Positions 34,645 through 43,118 of a stretch of DNA of 64,000 nt are shown piece by piece. Both the position numbers and the translations under genes were made by a program. The stretch spans positions 1,488,001 to 1,552,000 of the forward strand of contig JAXGMQ010000001.1 in assembly GCA_040768585.1 (NCBI GenBank), read 5' to 3'. Each line of letters begins with the position of its first letter. The first letter of the stretch is position 1. Origin of the DNA: JAXGMQ01 sp040768585 (GTDB lineage Bacteria; Caldisericota; Caldisericia; JAAYUI01). Below the pieces are notes generated by a model. That model saw nothing but the letters and a program-made list of their open reading frames with translations. It was not told the DNA's origin and made no database searches.

Positions 34645-35160
34645 ATGAAAAAGATTAAAGAACTGTGGAACAAGCTGACGCCAAAGACAAGAAAAATTGT
34701 CATATGGACATGTGTGATTCTAGTTGCTGCAGCGATAGGGAGTATGCTACCGGATAATACATCAAAATCAAAATCGATTGATACAGGATTAAAAAACACA
34801 ACCACCAAAGTGGAAACACAAAAGAAAACAACTAGTAGTAGCAGTTATTCGTCATCGAATAGAAAATATAAATCTGGAGATACTGGTTACGTTTACCCAA
34901 TCGGTAGTAAGGTTGTTTATTTGAACCAGTGTCCAGCTAGTGTTGATGCTGCTGGTGCTCCAATTGGTTGTTCGAAGTATACCCCAGGTGAAAACGATAA
35001 AATTCAGGTTTTAAGTAGCGGTGCAGAAAGAGATCGGGGAATACCGGGTGGTAGAAATCCAATCTTCTATGAAGTAAAAATACTTGAATCAGAAAAAAGT
35101 TCCTACGTGGGGAGAACATACTGGATTGACGAAGATCATATCAGTAATAGCAAGTGGTAG
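34645..35160 (+). CDS. Single-pass membrane protein with extracytoplasmic beta domain
   Basis: 171 residues, GGGAGGT before ATG. Basic N-terminus, one membrane helix (about 18-36), a Ser/Thr/Lys-rich linker, then a domain with two Cys (LNQCPASVDAAGAPIGC) and SH3-like strand spacing. Its last 20 nt overlap the 3' end of ruvC on the opposite strand. The 270 bp upstream are very AT-rich. No function assigned. Confidence 0.6.
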   Translation: MKKIKELWNKLTPKTRKIVIWTCVILVAAAIGSMLPDNTSKSKSIDTGLKNTTTKVETQKKTTSSSSYSSSNRKYKSGDTGYVYPIGSKVVYLNQCPASVDAAGAPIGCSKYTPGENDKIQVLSSGAERDRGIPGGRNPIFYEVKILESEKSSYVGRTYWIDEDHISNSKW

Positions 35161-35623
35161 TAAATAACCCACACAATCCCACAGCACACGCATCCGCCAC
35201 ATCGTCTGGTTTGGGCACATAGTCAAGCCCTAGCAGGAGTTTGACCATCTCACCCACTTGGTGCTTATCGGCTGCCCCGTAGCTTGTGACGGCTTGTTTC
35301 ACCTGGGCTGGGGTGAATTCGACAACCTTCAGTCCCGTGTGGTGTCCCACGATCAAAAGTGCTCCACGGGCTTGCGCCACGTCAATTGCTGTCTTGGTGT
35401 TTTTGGAAAAAAACAGCTCTTCGACTGCGATGAAGTCTGGTTTGAATCTTTGGGCAAGCTCTAGGGCTTGTTTGTGGATAAGAAAAAGCCTCTCAGGGAC
35501 TGAGAGGCTTGGTTTCGTTTCTATCAGCCCACACTCAAAGAGTGAGTATGAGTCATTATTCTTATCGATTGCTGCAAACCCGACACGGGCAAGTCCCGGG
35601 TCAAAGGCAAGCACACGCGTCAC
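35141..35623 (-). CDS. ruvC: Holliday junction resolvase RuvC
   Basis: 160 residues. Magnesium-dependent endonuclease that cuts four-way junctions as a dimer. RNase H-like fold with the four acidic active-site residues: Asp 8 (AFDPGLARVG), Glu 68 (AVEELFFSKN), and Asp 141/Asp 144 (PDDVADACAV). Start overlaps the yebC stop by 4 nt (last gene of pdxS-pdxT-yebC-ruvC). ruvA and ruvB are not downstream as they usually are. Confidence 0.96.
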   Translation of the reverse strand: MTRVLAFDPGLARVGFAAIDKNNDSYSLFECGLIETKPSLSVPERLFLIHKQALELAQRFKPDFIAVEELFFSKNTKTAIDVAQARGALLIVGHHTGLKVVEFTPAQVKQAVTSYGAADKHQVGEMVKLLLGLDYVPKPDDVADACAVGLCGLFTTTCYY

Positions 35624-36375
35624 AGGTTGGCTGCGATCCTTTCCATCTCGTCTTCACTCATCTCGAAGTTTGAGTAGACGTTCTGGACATCATCGTGGTC
35701 TTCGAGGTCATCCTGGAGCTTGAGCACCTTCTCGGCGTCCTTGCCAGCAACCTTGACTGTTGTTTTTGGATTGTAGGTGAGTTTTGATCCAAGCACCTTG
35801 AAACCGTTTTCGACAACAACCGTGACAACAGCATGGAGCTTGTCAGGTGGGGTTGTCACAAGGAAATACTCACCCTCGTTTGAGATATCCTCAGCGCCAG
35901 CGTCAGCAGCTGTCATGAAGAGTTCGTCCATATCCTTGCCAGCAGATTCAACCTCAATCTCACCAACTCTTGTGAAGTTCCAGCTCACACATCCCTGCTC
36001 TCCAAGAGAGCCACCGTTTTTGGAAAACATCTTCTTAAATTCGGCAATTGTTCTGTTCTTGTTGTCGGTTGATGCCTCAACAATAACAGCAGTTCCTGCT
36101 GGACCATAACCTTCGTAAAGGGCATCTTCGTAGGTTGCGCCCTCAATCTCACCAGTTCCACGTTGGATGGCTTTTGAGATGTTGGCCTTTGGCATTGATG
36201 CAGCGTTTGCCTTATCAATTGCCGCTCGTAGCCTGAAGTTTGAGTCGAGGTCACCGCCACCCTCTTTGGCTGCAACGATAATCTCTCTTGCGATCTTGGT
36301 GAAGATCTTACCACGTTTGGCATCAGTAACTGACTTCTTTGCCTGTATATTATGCCACTTGCTGTGTCCTGACAT
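35620..36375 (-). CDS. YebC/TACO1-family protein
   Basis: 251 residues, AAGGAGG before ATG. Family start MSGHSKWHNIQAKKSVTDAK, then KIAREIIVAAKEGGGD and the ERIQRGTG-like AIQRGTGEIEGATYED, YEGYGPAGTAVIVEA and GCVSWNFTR. Members are translational activators or transcription-linked regulators; recent work ties YebC-type proteins to relief of ribosome stalling at proline runs. Length normal. Lies between pdxT (14 nt) and ruvC (4-nt overlap), an order typical of Actinomycetota. Confidence 0.95.
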   Translation of the reverse strand: MSGHSKWHNIQAKKSVTDAKRGKIFTKIAREIIVAAKEGGGDLDSNFRLRAAIDKANAASMPKANISKAIQRGTGEIEGATYEDALYEGYGPAGTAVIVEASTDNKNRTIAEFKKMFSKNGGSLGEQGCVSWNFTRVGEIEVESAGKDMDELFMTAADAGAEDISNEGEYFLVTTPPDKLHAVVTVVVENGFKVLGSKLTYNPKTTVKVAGKDAEKVLKLQDDLEDHDDVQNVYSNFEMSEDEMERIAANL

Positions 36376-36389
36376 AAACTTACTCCTCC

Positions 36390-36953
36390 TTATAACCTCA
36401 TAAACATCTCATGAACCCTCACATCCCCCGTGATTTCAGGATGAAACGAGGCTACGAGATTGCTATTTTCCTTTGCGCAAACTATATCAGAGGCGCTGTC
36501 TTTTGCAAGGATTTGAACGCCCTTTCCAACACTTGTGATGATGGGAGCTCGAATGAAGGCAACACTAACACTGCCAATGCCCTCTATTTCGATGTCAGTT
36601 ATGTGTGATTGAAGCTGCCTTCCGTAGGCATTGCGAGATGTTGTGATATCCATTATGCCCCACGTGGGCTGATCTGGGTATCCGTCAATTGACTTACCCA
36701 TCATTATCATGCCGGCGCACGTGCCAAACATTGGCATACCCTCGCATGCTAGCCTTTTTATCTCAGCGTCAAGCCCACACCTTGTGGCGAGTTTACCGAA
36801 CGTTGTCGACTCCCCGCCAGGGATGATAAGCCTATCTGCTCCAACCAGGTCAGATGGATTCCTTACAAGCTTAACAGCGCACCCAAGTCTCAAGCAGATT
36901 TTGACGTGTTCAGAAACATCGCCCTGGAGGGCGAAAACACCAACCGTTACCAC
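36390..36953 (-). CDS. pdxT: PLP synthase glutaminase subunit PdxT
   Basis: 187 residues. Class I glutamine amidotransferase that supplies ammonia to PdxS. GVFALQGDVSEHVK at the start, the PGGEST glutamine-site motif, nucleophile Cys 79 in MFGTCAGMIMMG, and the His-x-Glu of VASFHPEITGD. Start overlaps pdxS by 7 nt, so the two are translationally coupled. Complete and normal length. Confidence 0.96.
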   Translation of the reverse strand: MVTVGVFALQGDVSEHVKICLRLGCAVKLVRNPSDLVGADRLIIPGGESTTFGKLATRCGLDAEIKRLACEGMPMFGTCAGMIMMGKSIDGYPDQPTWGIMDITTSRNAYGRQLQSHITDIEIEGIGSVSVAFIRAPIITSVGKGVQILAKDSASDIVCAKENSNLVASFHPEITGDVRVHEMFMRL

Positions 36954-37828
36954 CCTCTGTCAGCCATCTTTTCTGAGTCTGGAAGCTCTGAGATATTGAT
37001 TCCAACCATTGCCTCGCCAAGGTCTCTTGAAACTCTGGCAATAACCTCTGGCTCCTGCCAGTGGGCAACAGCGTCAACAATGGCTTTTGCTCTTTTTGCT
37101 GGATTGCCAGACTTGAAGATACCAGAGCCAACAAACACACCATCAGATCCGAGGTGCATCATAAGAGCTGCATCGGCAGGGGTTGCAACTCCACCAGCTG
37201 CGAAATTCACAACAGGGAGCCTGCCCTCAGTCTTGACGATGCGAAGGAGCTCAGCAGGAGCGCCAAACTCCTTGCCAAGTGTGACGAGTTCATCATCATC
37301 AGCTGTTTGCACTCTTCTGATTTGCCTCATAACAGTTCGCTGGTGTCTGACAGCCTCGACCACGTTGCCAGTTCCTGCTTCACCCTTGGTGCGAATCATG
37401 GCTGCGCCCTCACTGATGCGGCGGAGTGCCTCTCCGAGGTTGCGGCACCCACACACAAATGGCACCTTGAATGCCCACTTGTCAATGTGGAACTCTTCAT
37501 CGGCGGGGGTTAGAACCTCTGATTCGTCGATGTAATCGGCACCAATTGACTCAAGAACCCTTGCCTCAATTGTGTGACCGATTCGACACTTTGCCATGAC
37601 AGGGATTGAGACTGCCTTCATGATATCTTCGATCATGTTGGGGTCTGACATCCTAGCAACTCCGCCCTGCTTCCTGATGTCGGCGGGCACTCTCTCAAGC
37701 GCCATGACAGCAACTGCGCCAGCATCTTCCGCAATCTTCGCCTGGTCACTGTTGACGACGTCCATTATGACGCCGCCCTTTAGCATGTCGGCAAGTCCGC
37801 GTTTCACTGTATATTCATTTCCACTCAT
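36947..37828 (-). CDS. pdxS: PLP synthase subunit PdxS
   Basis: 293 residues, SD AGAGGTAG before ATG. TIM-barrel enzyme making pyridoxal 5'-phosphate from ribose 5-phosphate, glyceraldehyde 3-phosphate and ammonia, as a dodecamer with PdxT. Very conserved segments: GGVIMDVVNSDQAKIAEDAG, KQGGVARMSDP, VMAKCRIGHTIEARVLE, YIDESEVLTPADEEFHIDK, GEAGTGNVVEAVRH and VNFAAGGVATPADAALMM. It begins the pdxS-pdxT-yebC-ruvC operon. Confidence 0.97.
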   Translation of the reverse strand: MSGNEYTVKRGLADMLKGGVIMDVVNSDQAKIAEDAGAVAVMALERVPADIRKQGGVARMSDPNMIEDIMKAVSIPVMAKCRIGHTIEARVLESIGADYIDESEVLTPADEEFHIDKWAFKVPFVCGCRNLGEALRRISEGAAMIRTKGEAGTGNVVEAVRHQRTVMRQIRRVQTADDDELVTLGKEFGAPAELLRIVKTEGRLPVVNFAAGGVATPADAALMMHLGSDGVFVGSGIFKSGNPAKRAKAIVDAVAHWQEPEVIARVSRDLGEAMVGINISELPDSEKMADRGW

Positions 37829-38040
37829 GGTTCTACCTCTCTACCCCTTTCGTGGTATTCTTTCCGATTATCTAATTACAACTTCTCGTTAGCATATGAC
37901 GTGAATCGATGCAGATACACTATATATCTGCAATGGTCATGAATTCAAGAATTGTTTGGTTTTTTATCTCCTTAACCACAGGCTGACTCTATCCACTTGA
38001 ATGCACCATCTCAAAACCCATTTTGACAATGTTTTACACC

Positions 38041-38068
38041 TTGAGAGATAGAAAGTAGAAGCTAGAAT
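38041..38068 (+). promoter_or_regulatory. Promoter giving a near-leaderless arcC mRNA
   Basis: TTGAGA (38041-38046), 16-bp spacer, TAGAAT (38063-38068), then 10 nt to ATG 38079. No SD precedes the start. Confidence 0.5.
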
Positions 38069-38078
38069 TGTTTGGGTC

Positions 38079-39014
38079 ATGGAAACATTAGTCGTAGCAA
38101 TTGGCGGTAATTCACTGCTTTTGCCAGGGTCACCAATGACCGTTGAGAATCAAAGGGCTGCCGTGTGGGAGACTTCATTCCACCTCGCTGCAGCGGCTGA
38201 GTCTGGCTATAGGTTGGTCGTTGCTCATGGTAACGGACCGCAGGTTGGTCAGATTATGAGAAGGTCAGAACTCTCCAAATCTGAAGTACCCGAGACCGTG
38301 CTTGATTATGCGGTTGCCGAAACTCAGGGTGGCATCGGCTATCAGATTCAGCAGGCTCTCTCGGAAGAACTTCAGAAACGTGGTCAGCAAATAGATGTAG
38401 TGACGCTTGTCACCCAAGTCGAGGTTTCATCAAAAGACCCAGGGTTCAAAGATCCAACCAAACCAATCGGCAGCTTCATGGACAAGAAAACAGCCAAAGA
38501 CAGACAGCTCAAACTTGGTTGGAATATAGTTGAGGACTCAGGTAGAGGGTGGCGTCGAGTTGTTGCATCCCCAATTCCACAAAAAATTGTTGAGGGAAAA
38601 CTCATCGCAAAGCTTGTTGAGGATGGAGTTATTGTCATCGCCTGCGGTGGCGGTGGTATCCCCGTTGTTCGAGGCGAGGAAGGTCTCTCTGGTATCGAGG
38701 CGGTAATCGATAAAGACAGAGCATCAGCCGTCATGGCGAACCAGATTGGCGCTGAAATACTCCTCATATCAACGGCTGTGCCAAAGGTTTGTCTCCATTT
38801 TGGAAAACCGGATGAGATTGCTCTTGATAGGTTGACTGTTACAGAGGCTAGAAAACACATGAGTGAAGGTCATTTTGCCAAAGGCTCGATGCTTCCGAAG
38901 ATCGAAGCATCGGTCAACTTCGTGGAAAACGGTGGCAAGATGGCTATCATCACAGACCCTGCCCACATCTCAAAAGCTCTTACCTTTGAAGCAGGCACAA
39001 TCATCACAAAATGA
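38079..39014 (+). CDS. arcC: Carbamate kinase
   Basis: 311 residues. Forms ATP and carbamate from carbamoyl phosphate and ADP in amino-acid or purine fermentation. Amino-acid-kinase fold: VVAIGGNSLL, VVAHGNGPQVG, DYAVAETQGGIGYQIQQAL, VIACGGGGIPVV, EAVIDKDRASAVMANQI and the C-terminal KAL-FEAGTIIT. Length and motifs are complete. It lacks arcA/arcB neighbours here; instead its stop overlaps a Cmk-PlsC fusion gene by 4 nt. No SD; the promoter suggests a near-leaderless mRNA. Confidence 0.95.
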   Translation: METLVVAIGGNSLLLPGSPMTVENQRAAVWETSFHLAAAAESGYRLVVAHGNGPQVGQIMRRSELSKSEVPETVLDYAVAETQGGIGYQIQQALSEELQKRGQQIDVVTLVTQVEVSSKDPGFKDPTKPIGSFMDKKTAKDRQLKLGWNIVEDSGRGWRRVVASPIPQKIVEGKLIAKLVEDGVIVIACGGGGIPVVRGEEGLSGIEAVIDKDRASAVMANQIGAEILLISTAVPKVCLHFGKPDEIALDRLTVTEARKHMSEGHFAKGSMLPKIEASVNFVENGGKMAIITDPAHISKALTFEAGTIITK

Positions 39015-40282
39015 TAAGACATATTGTTATTGCCATCGACGGGCCAGCAGCAGCAGGTAAAACCACCGTTGGCAAGGCAGTAGCCAGGAAACTCAAAACT
39101 GCATTTCTTGACTCTGGCAGGCTCTACAGAGTAGCGGCTGTCTCGTCCCTCATGCTAAACTCAAACTTGCCAGAGCTTCTTGACCAAATTGACCTCAAAC
39201 TCACAAAGAATAAATTCATCGTCAATGGGGTTGATGTGACAGACAAGCTTGATACCGTCGAGGTTGGTGAGAGAGCGTCTGTCATGTCTGTTGACCCAAG
39301 GTTGCGAGAATGGGTTAACAAAACCATCAGAAAAATAGCCCTCGATGAGTCTGTGGTTGTCACGGGCCGTGACATTGGGACTGTGGTGTTGCCCGATGCA
39401 GAGGTCAAGGTTTATCTTGATGCCTCGCACGAGGCAAGAGTCGAACGGAGATTCAAAGACGAGAGAGGTAGATTTTCAAGAGAGGAAATCAGCGGTGCCC
39501 TGCTGAAGCGGGACAAGCGAGACAGCGAACGTGACATCGCTCCACTCAAGCCAGCGGACGACTCACACATCATAGATTCAACCAATTTGAGAATCGGTCA
39601 GGTGGTTCAAAAGATTACCAATATTGCGAAATCTGAGCTCGCAAAAACGAAACTTACCAAATGGTGGAGATTCTCCTACTTTGTTGCTTCAAACCTCTCT
39701 AGGTGGCTGTTTGATATCGAGATTAACGGCAAGGGCAACATACCATCTGTAGGGCCTGTCGTGGCCGTTGCAAACCATGCCTCCCTGCTTGATGTTTTCT
39801 TCGTTGGTTTGGCTCTGCCTCGCATGGGGAGCTACATCGCCAAGAAGGAACTTTTCAGGATTCCTGTGATTTCTGCATGTGTGAGGGGGTTTGGCGCTAT
39901 TCCTGTTGATAGGGATAACATTGGAAGAGGTCTCGTTTTAGCCATTAACAAAGCGCTCAAAGCCGACAAACTCCTTACAATCTACCCGGAAGGGACAAGG
40001 TCAAAAACAGGCAAGTTATCTGGCGACTACAAGGTGGGTGCCGTGAGGTTTGCCCATCAAAATAAAGCAACACTTGTTCCAGTTGGAATCATAGGAGCCA
40101 TTAACGTGCTTCCTCCTGGGACAAAATGGCCTAGGAAATCGAAGATAATCGTCAATGTCGGGAGTCCAATTGACTGGGATAAAAACGCAAGACTTGATAA
40201 CGCACAGCTCGAAGCATTAACGGAGAAAGCAATGGAATCAGTTGCTGGACTTTCCGAGCAACCGTTTGTGTCTAAACAGTAA
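39011..40282 (+). CDS. Cytidylate kinase fused to 1-acylglycerol-3-phosphate acyltransferase
   Basis: 423 residues, ATGA overlap with arcC. Residues 1 to ~215: CMP/dCMP kinase with P-loop GPAAAGKTT (11-19), DSGRLYRVAA, VTGRDIGTVVLPDAEVKVYL and RDKRDSERDIAPLKPA. Residues ~225-423: PlsC-type acyltransferase with NHASLLD (about 254-260, the HX4D motif), an IPVDRD segment, YPEGTRS (about 324) and a VGIIGAI segment. The fusion links CDP nucleotide supply to phosphatidic acid formation, plausible because CDP-diacylglycerol needs both. Fused Cmk-PlsC proteins are known in some lineages; both active-site sets appear intact. Confidence 0.93.
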   Translation: MIRHIVIAIDGPAAAGKTTVGKAVARKLKTAFLDSGRLYRVAAVSSLMLNSNLPELLDQIDLKLTKNKFIVNGVDVTDKLDTVEVGERASVMSVDPRLREWVNKTIRKIALDESVVVTGRDIGTVVLPDAEVKVYLDASHEARVERRFKDERGRFSREEISGALLKRDKRDSERDIAPLKPADDSHIIDSTNLRIGQVVQKITNIAKSELAKTKLTKWWRFSYFVASNLSRWLFDIEINGKGNIPSVGPVVAVANHASLLDVFFVGLALPRMGSYIAKKELFRIPVISACVRGFGAIPVDRDNIGRGLVLAINKALKADKLLTIYPEGTRSKTGKLSGDYKVGAVRFAHQNKATLVPVGIIGAINVLPPGTKWPRKSKIIVNVGSPIDWDKNARLDNAQLEALTEKAMESVAGLSEQPFVSKQ

Positions 40283-40356
40283 TAATTACTAAATACTTAA
40301 CCTCTCCTATAATAATAACTACTTTCACCAGTTGACATTCGTGATAATATCAGAAT

Positions 40357-40884
40357 ATGAAAAAACTATCAGTTGTAGTGATAGTCGTTTTGCTGCTCAT
40401 AATTGGATGTTCAAGTGCCAGTAAATTGCCTGCTGTCAGTCCAATAGACATCAACATGTCAGTTCTTAATGGTATAGGTGAATCCTATGGCGATATCACC
40501 ACCTTCACCTGGGAAAACCCTGACGGCACAACAGGTGAATTCAAACCAGTCGAGAATACACTGCTTGTATTTTGGAGATATAACTGTGAAGTATGCACCA
40601 ATGAGATTAGTGCGATTCAGGAGTACTATAAGGAAACGGGAGCAAGCATTGTGTTGATATCGATGAATGACTTGGACACAATTGAATATTGTATCGATTG
40701 CTTTGATAGGAAGGAAGCGACCTTCCCCATTGTTGCTGATCCAACTCAGGAACTCACAAAATACTATGATATCTCAACCATCCCAGACTCTATGGTGGTT
40801 GACGGAAATGGTAAGATATTAGCAAGGAAGAAGGCGACTCTCTACAGGGAGGTGCTTGAGAAGCTCCTGGAGGAGGCAAGGTGA
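40357..40884 (+). CDS. TlpA-like thioredoxin-fold lipoprotein
   Basis: 175 residues. Lipobox IIGC with Cys 18, then a linker, then a thioredoxin/AhpC-TSA fold: TLLVFWRYNCEVC with redox Cys 77 and Cys 80, FPIVADPTQELTKYYDISTI and PDSMVVDGNGKI. Acts as an extracytoplasmic thiol reductant or oxidant. Its 3' end overlaps the permease gene by 4 nt, so it likely serves the same export system or its cargo. No SD; GATAAT lies 8 nt before ATG. Confidence 0.86.
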   Translation: MKKLSVVVIVVLLLIIGCSSASKLPAVSPIDINMSVLNGIGESYGDITTFTWENPDGTTGEFKPVENTLLVFWRYNCEVCTNEISAIQEYYKETGASIVLISMNDLDTIEYCIDCFDRKEATFPIVADPTQELTKYYDISTIPDSMVVDGNGKILARKKATLYREVLEKLLEEAR

Positions 40885-42026
40885 ACTATCTAGGTTTGTC
40901 CTTGAGGAATCTTTTCAGACGACCAGCTGGGCTTATTGCGTCTGCCCTCACTGTTGCCATCGCCTCGTTTGTTACACTCACAGCGTTTGGGTTGTGGTAT
41001 GGGTATGATGTAGCGCTATCGTCTGAGGTTGATGATATCGGTGCTTCAATCCTTGCTATCCCCAAGGGCTGTCCCTATGAAGCGACGGGTGCTCTGCTCT
41101 CTGGCGCCGCAATCGGTTACGCAATTGATACTGATTTGATGCATCGGGCCAGGGATGTCGAAGGGGTAAGCGAAGTTTCTGGTGTCATCATGGGTCAGCG
41201 CGGAGCAGGTGAAAAGAACAAGGTTCATATCTTCTACGGTGTTGATGAGAACTACTTTGCGATGAGACCAGGTTTGGGTGTTGATCTTGTTCTGAGCGAG
41301 AATGAGATTGCTCTGGGATCTGATATTGCAAGTGGGATGAATCTTGAAATTGGGGACTCGTTGCAAGTTGGGGGCGTAGAGTTTGAGATTGTGTCAGTTC
41401 TTAGCCCAGACAAGAAGGACGACAATTCAATTATATTCATGAACATACAATCAGCCTGGGAGATTCTAAAGGTTGACAAGAAACTCTCATCCATCCTGAT
41501 TCAAGTTGATAATCCCGACGAGACAGAGGAAGTTGCCAAAAGACTGATGGAAATCCCAGACTTGCAAGTTGTCACAATGAACGATTTCTACGAAACAGTG
41601 CAGGGATTTGCATCAGGCGCGAGGATTGCCATCATGTCAGTCCTTGTTGTTATTATCCTGATTGCCGGTATTGGCGTGCTTCTTGCTCAGGTTTCGTCCG
41701 TTTCATCAAGACGGGGTGAGATTGGCATGATGCGCTCGATGGGGGCATCTGTTTCTCAGATGGTCGGACTATCTCTTCTTGATTCGATTGGGATAGGTTT
41801 GATAGGCTCGGTTTTTGGGGTTGCGCTTGCCTATGCTTTGGCTCCTACAATGAGCAATCTTGTAAAGTCTGGACTCCCCCAAGCCCCAGACGGACAGATA
41901 ATCGTTATCAATTTTGTGAGTGTCCTTGTGACACTCGCCATTCTGATTGTGATTTCTGTCATCGCAAACCTTATCCCCGCAATATCAGTTGCAAAGACAA
42001 AACCAGTGGAGGCAGCAAGTGAATGA
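40881..42026 (+). CDS. FtsX/MacB-type ABC permease, copy 1
   Basis: 381 residues, GTG start overlapping the TlpA-like gene by 4 nt. One N-terminal membrane helix (about 18-40), an extracytoplasmic MacB_PCD-like domain of ~190 residues with PKGCPY at 61-66, and three C-terminal helices forming the FtsX domain (RRGEIGMMRSMGASVSQM between the first two). The PKGCPY signature sits at exactly the same residues in the second permease at 43119. It pairs with the ATPase encoded next (overlap 8 nt). MacB-like systems use mechanotransmission to act on periplasmic or membrane substrates; the substrate here is unknown. Confidence 0.88.
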   Translation: MNYLGLSLRNLFRRPAGLIASALTVAIASFVTLTAFGLWYGYDVALSSEVDDIGASILAIPKGCPYEATGALLSGAAIGYAIDTDLMHRARDVEGVSEVSGVIMGQRGAGEKNKVHIFYGVDENYFAMRPGLGVDLVLSENEIALGSDIASGMNLEIGDSLQVGGVEFEIVSVLSPDKKDDNSIIFMNIQSAWEILKVDKKLSSILIQVDNPDETEEVAKRLMEIPDLQVVTMNDFYETVQGFASGARIAIMSVLVVIILIAGIGVLLAQVSSVSSRRGEIGMMRSMGASVSQMVGLSLLDSIGIGLIGSVFGVALAYALAPTMSNLVKSGLPQAPDGQIIVINFVSVLVTLAILIVISVIANLIPAISVAKTKPVEAASE

Positions 42027-42699
42027 TACTGCAATGAGAGTGAATTCTCTGGTCAAAACATATACAAGGGGTTCTGAAACAATCAGGGCTGTAGATGGTG
42101 TCTCTCTTGATATTGATAGTGGCGAGATGCTTGCAATCATGGGTCGCTCCGGCGCTGGCAAGACGTCGCTGCTCTCTTGCATCGGGCTGCTTGAGGGGTT
42201 TGATTCAGGCAAACTCTCGGTACTAGGTCATGACATGAGTGACCTAACTGAGGCCAAAAGGACAATAAACAGAAGGTCGATGTTGGGTTTTGTGTTCCAG
42301 AGATTCTTTCTGTTGCCAACCCTGACTGCATATGAGAATGTCTCGCTCCCATTTTTGTTCTCAGGCAAGAGGGCAAACAAGGAAAGAGTGTTGTCCCTGC
42401 TTGAGACAGTTGGGCTAAGTGAGAGGATTTACCACAAACCATCGCAGATGTCAGGTGGCGAGATGCAAAGAGTGGCGATAGCAAGAGCGTTGGCTCTCGA
42501 CCCGCCAATAATTATTGCTGATGAGCCAACAGGCAATCTCGATTCGAAGAATGCGGATAAGATGTTTGCCCTGTTTGAGGATTTGGCAAACAAAGGAAAA
42601 ACAATCATAATAGCAACACACAGCAAGAGTCTGGCGGACAGGTGCCACAGAGTGGTTGAATTGTCAGACGGAAGAAAGGTGAGAGATGAGAAGAATTAG
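42019..42699 (+). CDS. ABC transporter ATPase (MacB/LolD type)
   Basis: 226 residues. GTG 42019 chosen: GGAGG at 42008-42012 lies 6 nt upstream; a longer frame to 41989 has no SD. Walker A GRSGAGKTS (about 42-50), Q-loop GFVFQRFFLLPTLTAYENV, signature SGGEMQRVAIARALA, Walker B with D-loop IIIADEPTGNLDSKN and the H-switch IATHSK. Single ATPase serving two flanking permease genes. Overlaps permease 1 by 8 nt and the lipoprotein by 14 nt. Confidence 0.95.
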   Translation: MNDTAMRVNSLVKTYTRGSETIRAVDGVSLDIDSGEMLAIMGRSGAGKTSLLSCIGLLEGFDSGKLSVLGHDMSDLTEAKRTINRRSMLGFVFQRFFLLPTLTAYENVSLPFLFSGKRANKERVLSLLETVGLSERIYHKPSQMSGGEMQRVAIARALALDPPIIIADEPTGNLDSKNADKMFALFEDLANKGKTIIIATHSKSLADRCHRVVELSDGRKVRDEKN

Positions 42700-43111
42700 T
42701 TTGGTTATGGTTTTAGTCATTGTCGCAGTTTTCGCAGTTGCATGTGGAGGAAGTCCATCAAACAAACCCGTGACAGAACATAAGGGTACGTATGGTCCCG
42801 AGCTTGAAGCAGGGATTGAGTATGTTCCAGCTACTGTTGAGGAAGTGTTTACTAATCCTGAGCTTTTTGACACAAACGTTGTAATCGAAGCCGATATGGA
42901 TGAGATTTGTCCTGCTGGTTGCTGGTTCTTTATTAAAGATGCAGGAAGGCTCGAAGAAAAGAATGCCCCAAGACTCTATGCAACAAGATTCAAGGGTGGC
43001 TTTACTGTTCCTATGGACTTAGAGAGACACAGAGTGAAAGTCTATGGCGTAATAACGGCAGACAATAAAGGCGAGATTATAGAAGCCCATAGGGTGGAGC
43101 TTCTGGACTGA
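42686..43111 (+). CDS. Small OB-fold-like lipoprotein in ABC operon
   Basis: 141 residues. Lipobox AVAC with Cys 20. The mature part resembles DUF4920-type or periplasmic OB folds: NVVIEADMDEICPAGCWFFI with a CPAGC pair, then HRVKVYGVITADNKGEII. Broadly similar in length and order to the anchored protein at 21802-22206. The Cys pair may be a substrate of the TlpA-like protein at the start of the operon. Starts inside the ATPase gene and is 7 nt before permease 2. Confidence 0.72.
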   Translation: MRRISLVMVLVIVAVFAVACGGSPSNKPVTEHKGTYGPELEAGIEYVPATVEEVFTNPELFDTNVVIEADMDEICPAGCWFFIKDAGRLEEKNAPRLYATRFKGGFTVPMDLERHRVKVYGVITADNKGEIIEAHRVELLD

Positions 43112-43118
43112 TAAACCC

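Noticed and set aside
36906..37535. 209-codon plus-strand ORF over pdxS/pdxT
   Set aside because: Antisense to two highly conserved enzymes; Ser/Pro/Thr-rich composition typical of a shadow frame.
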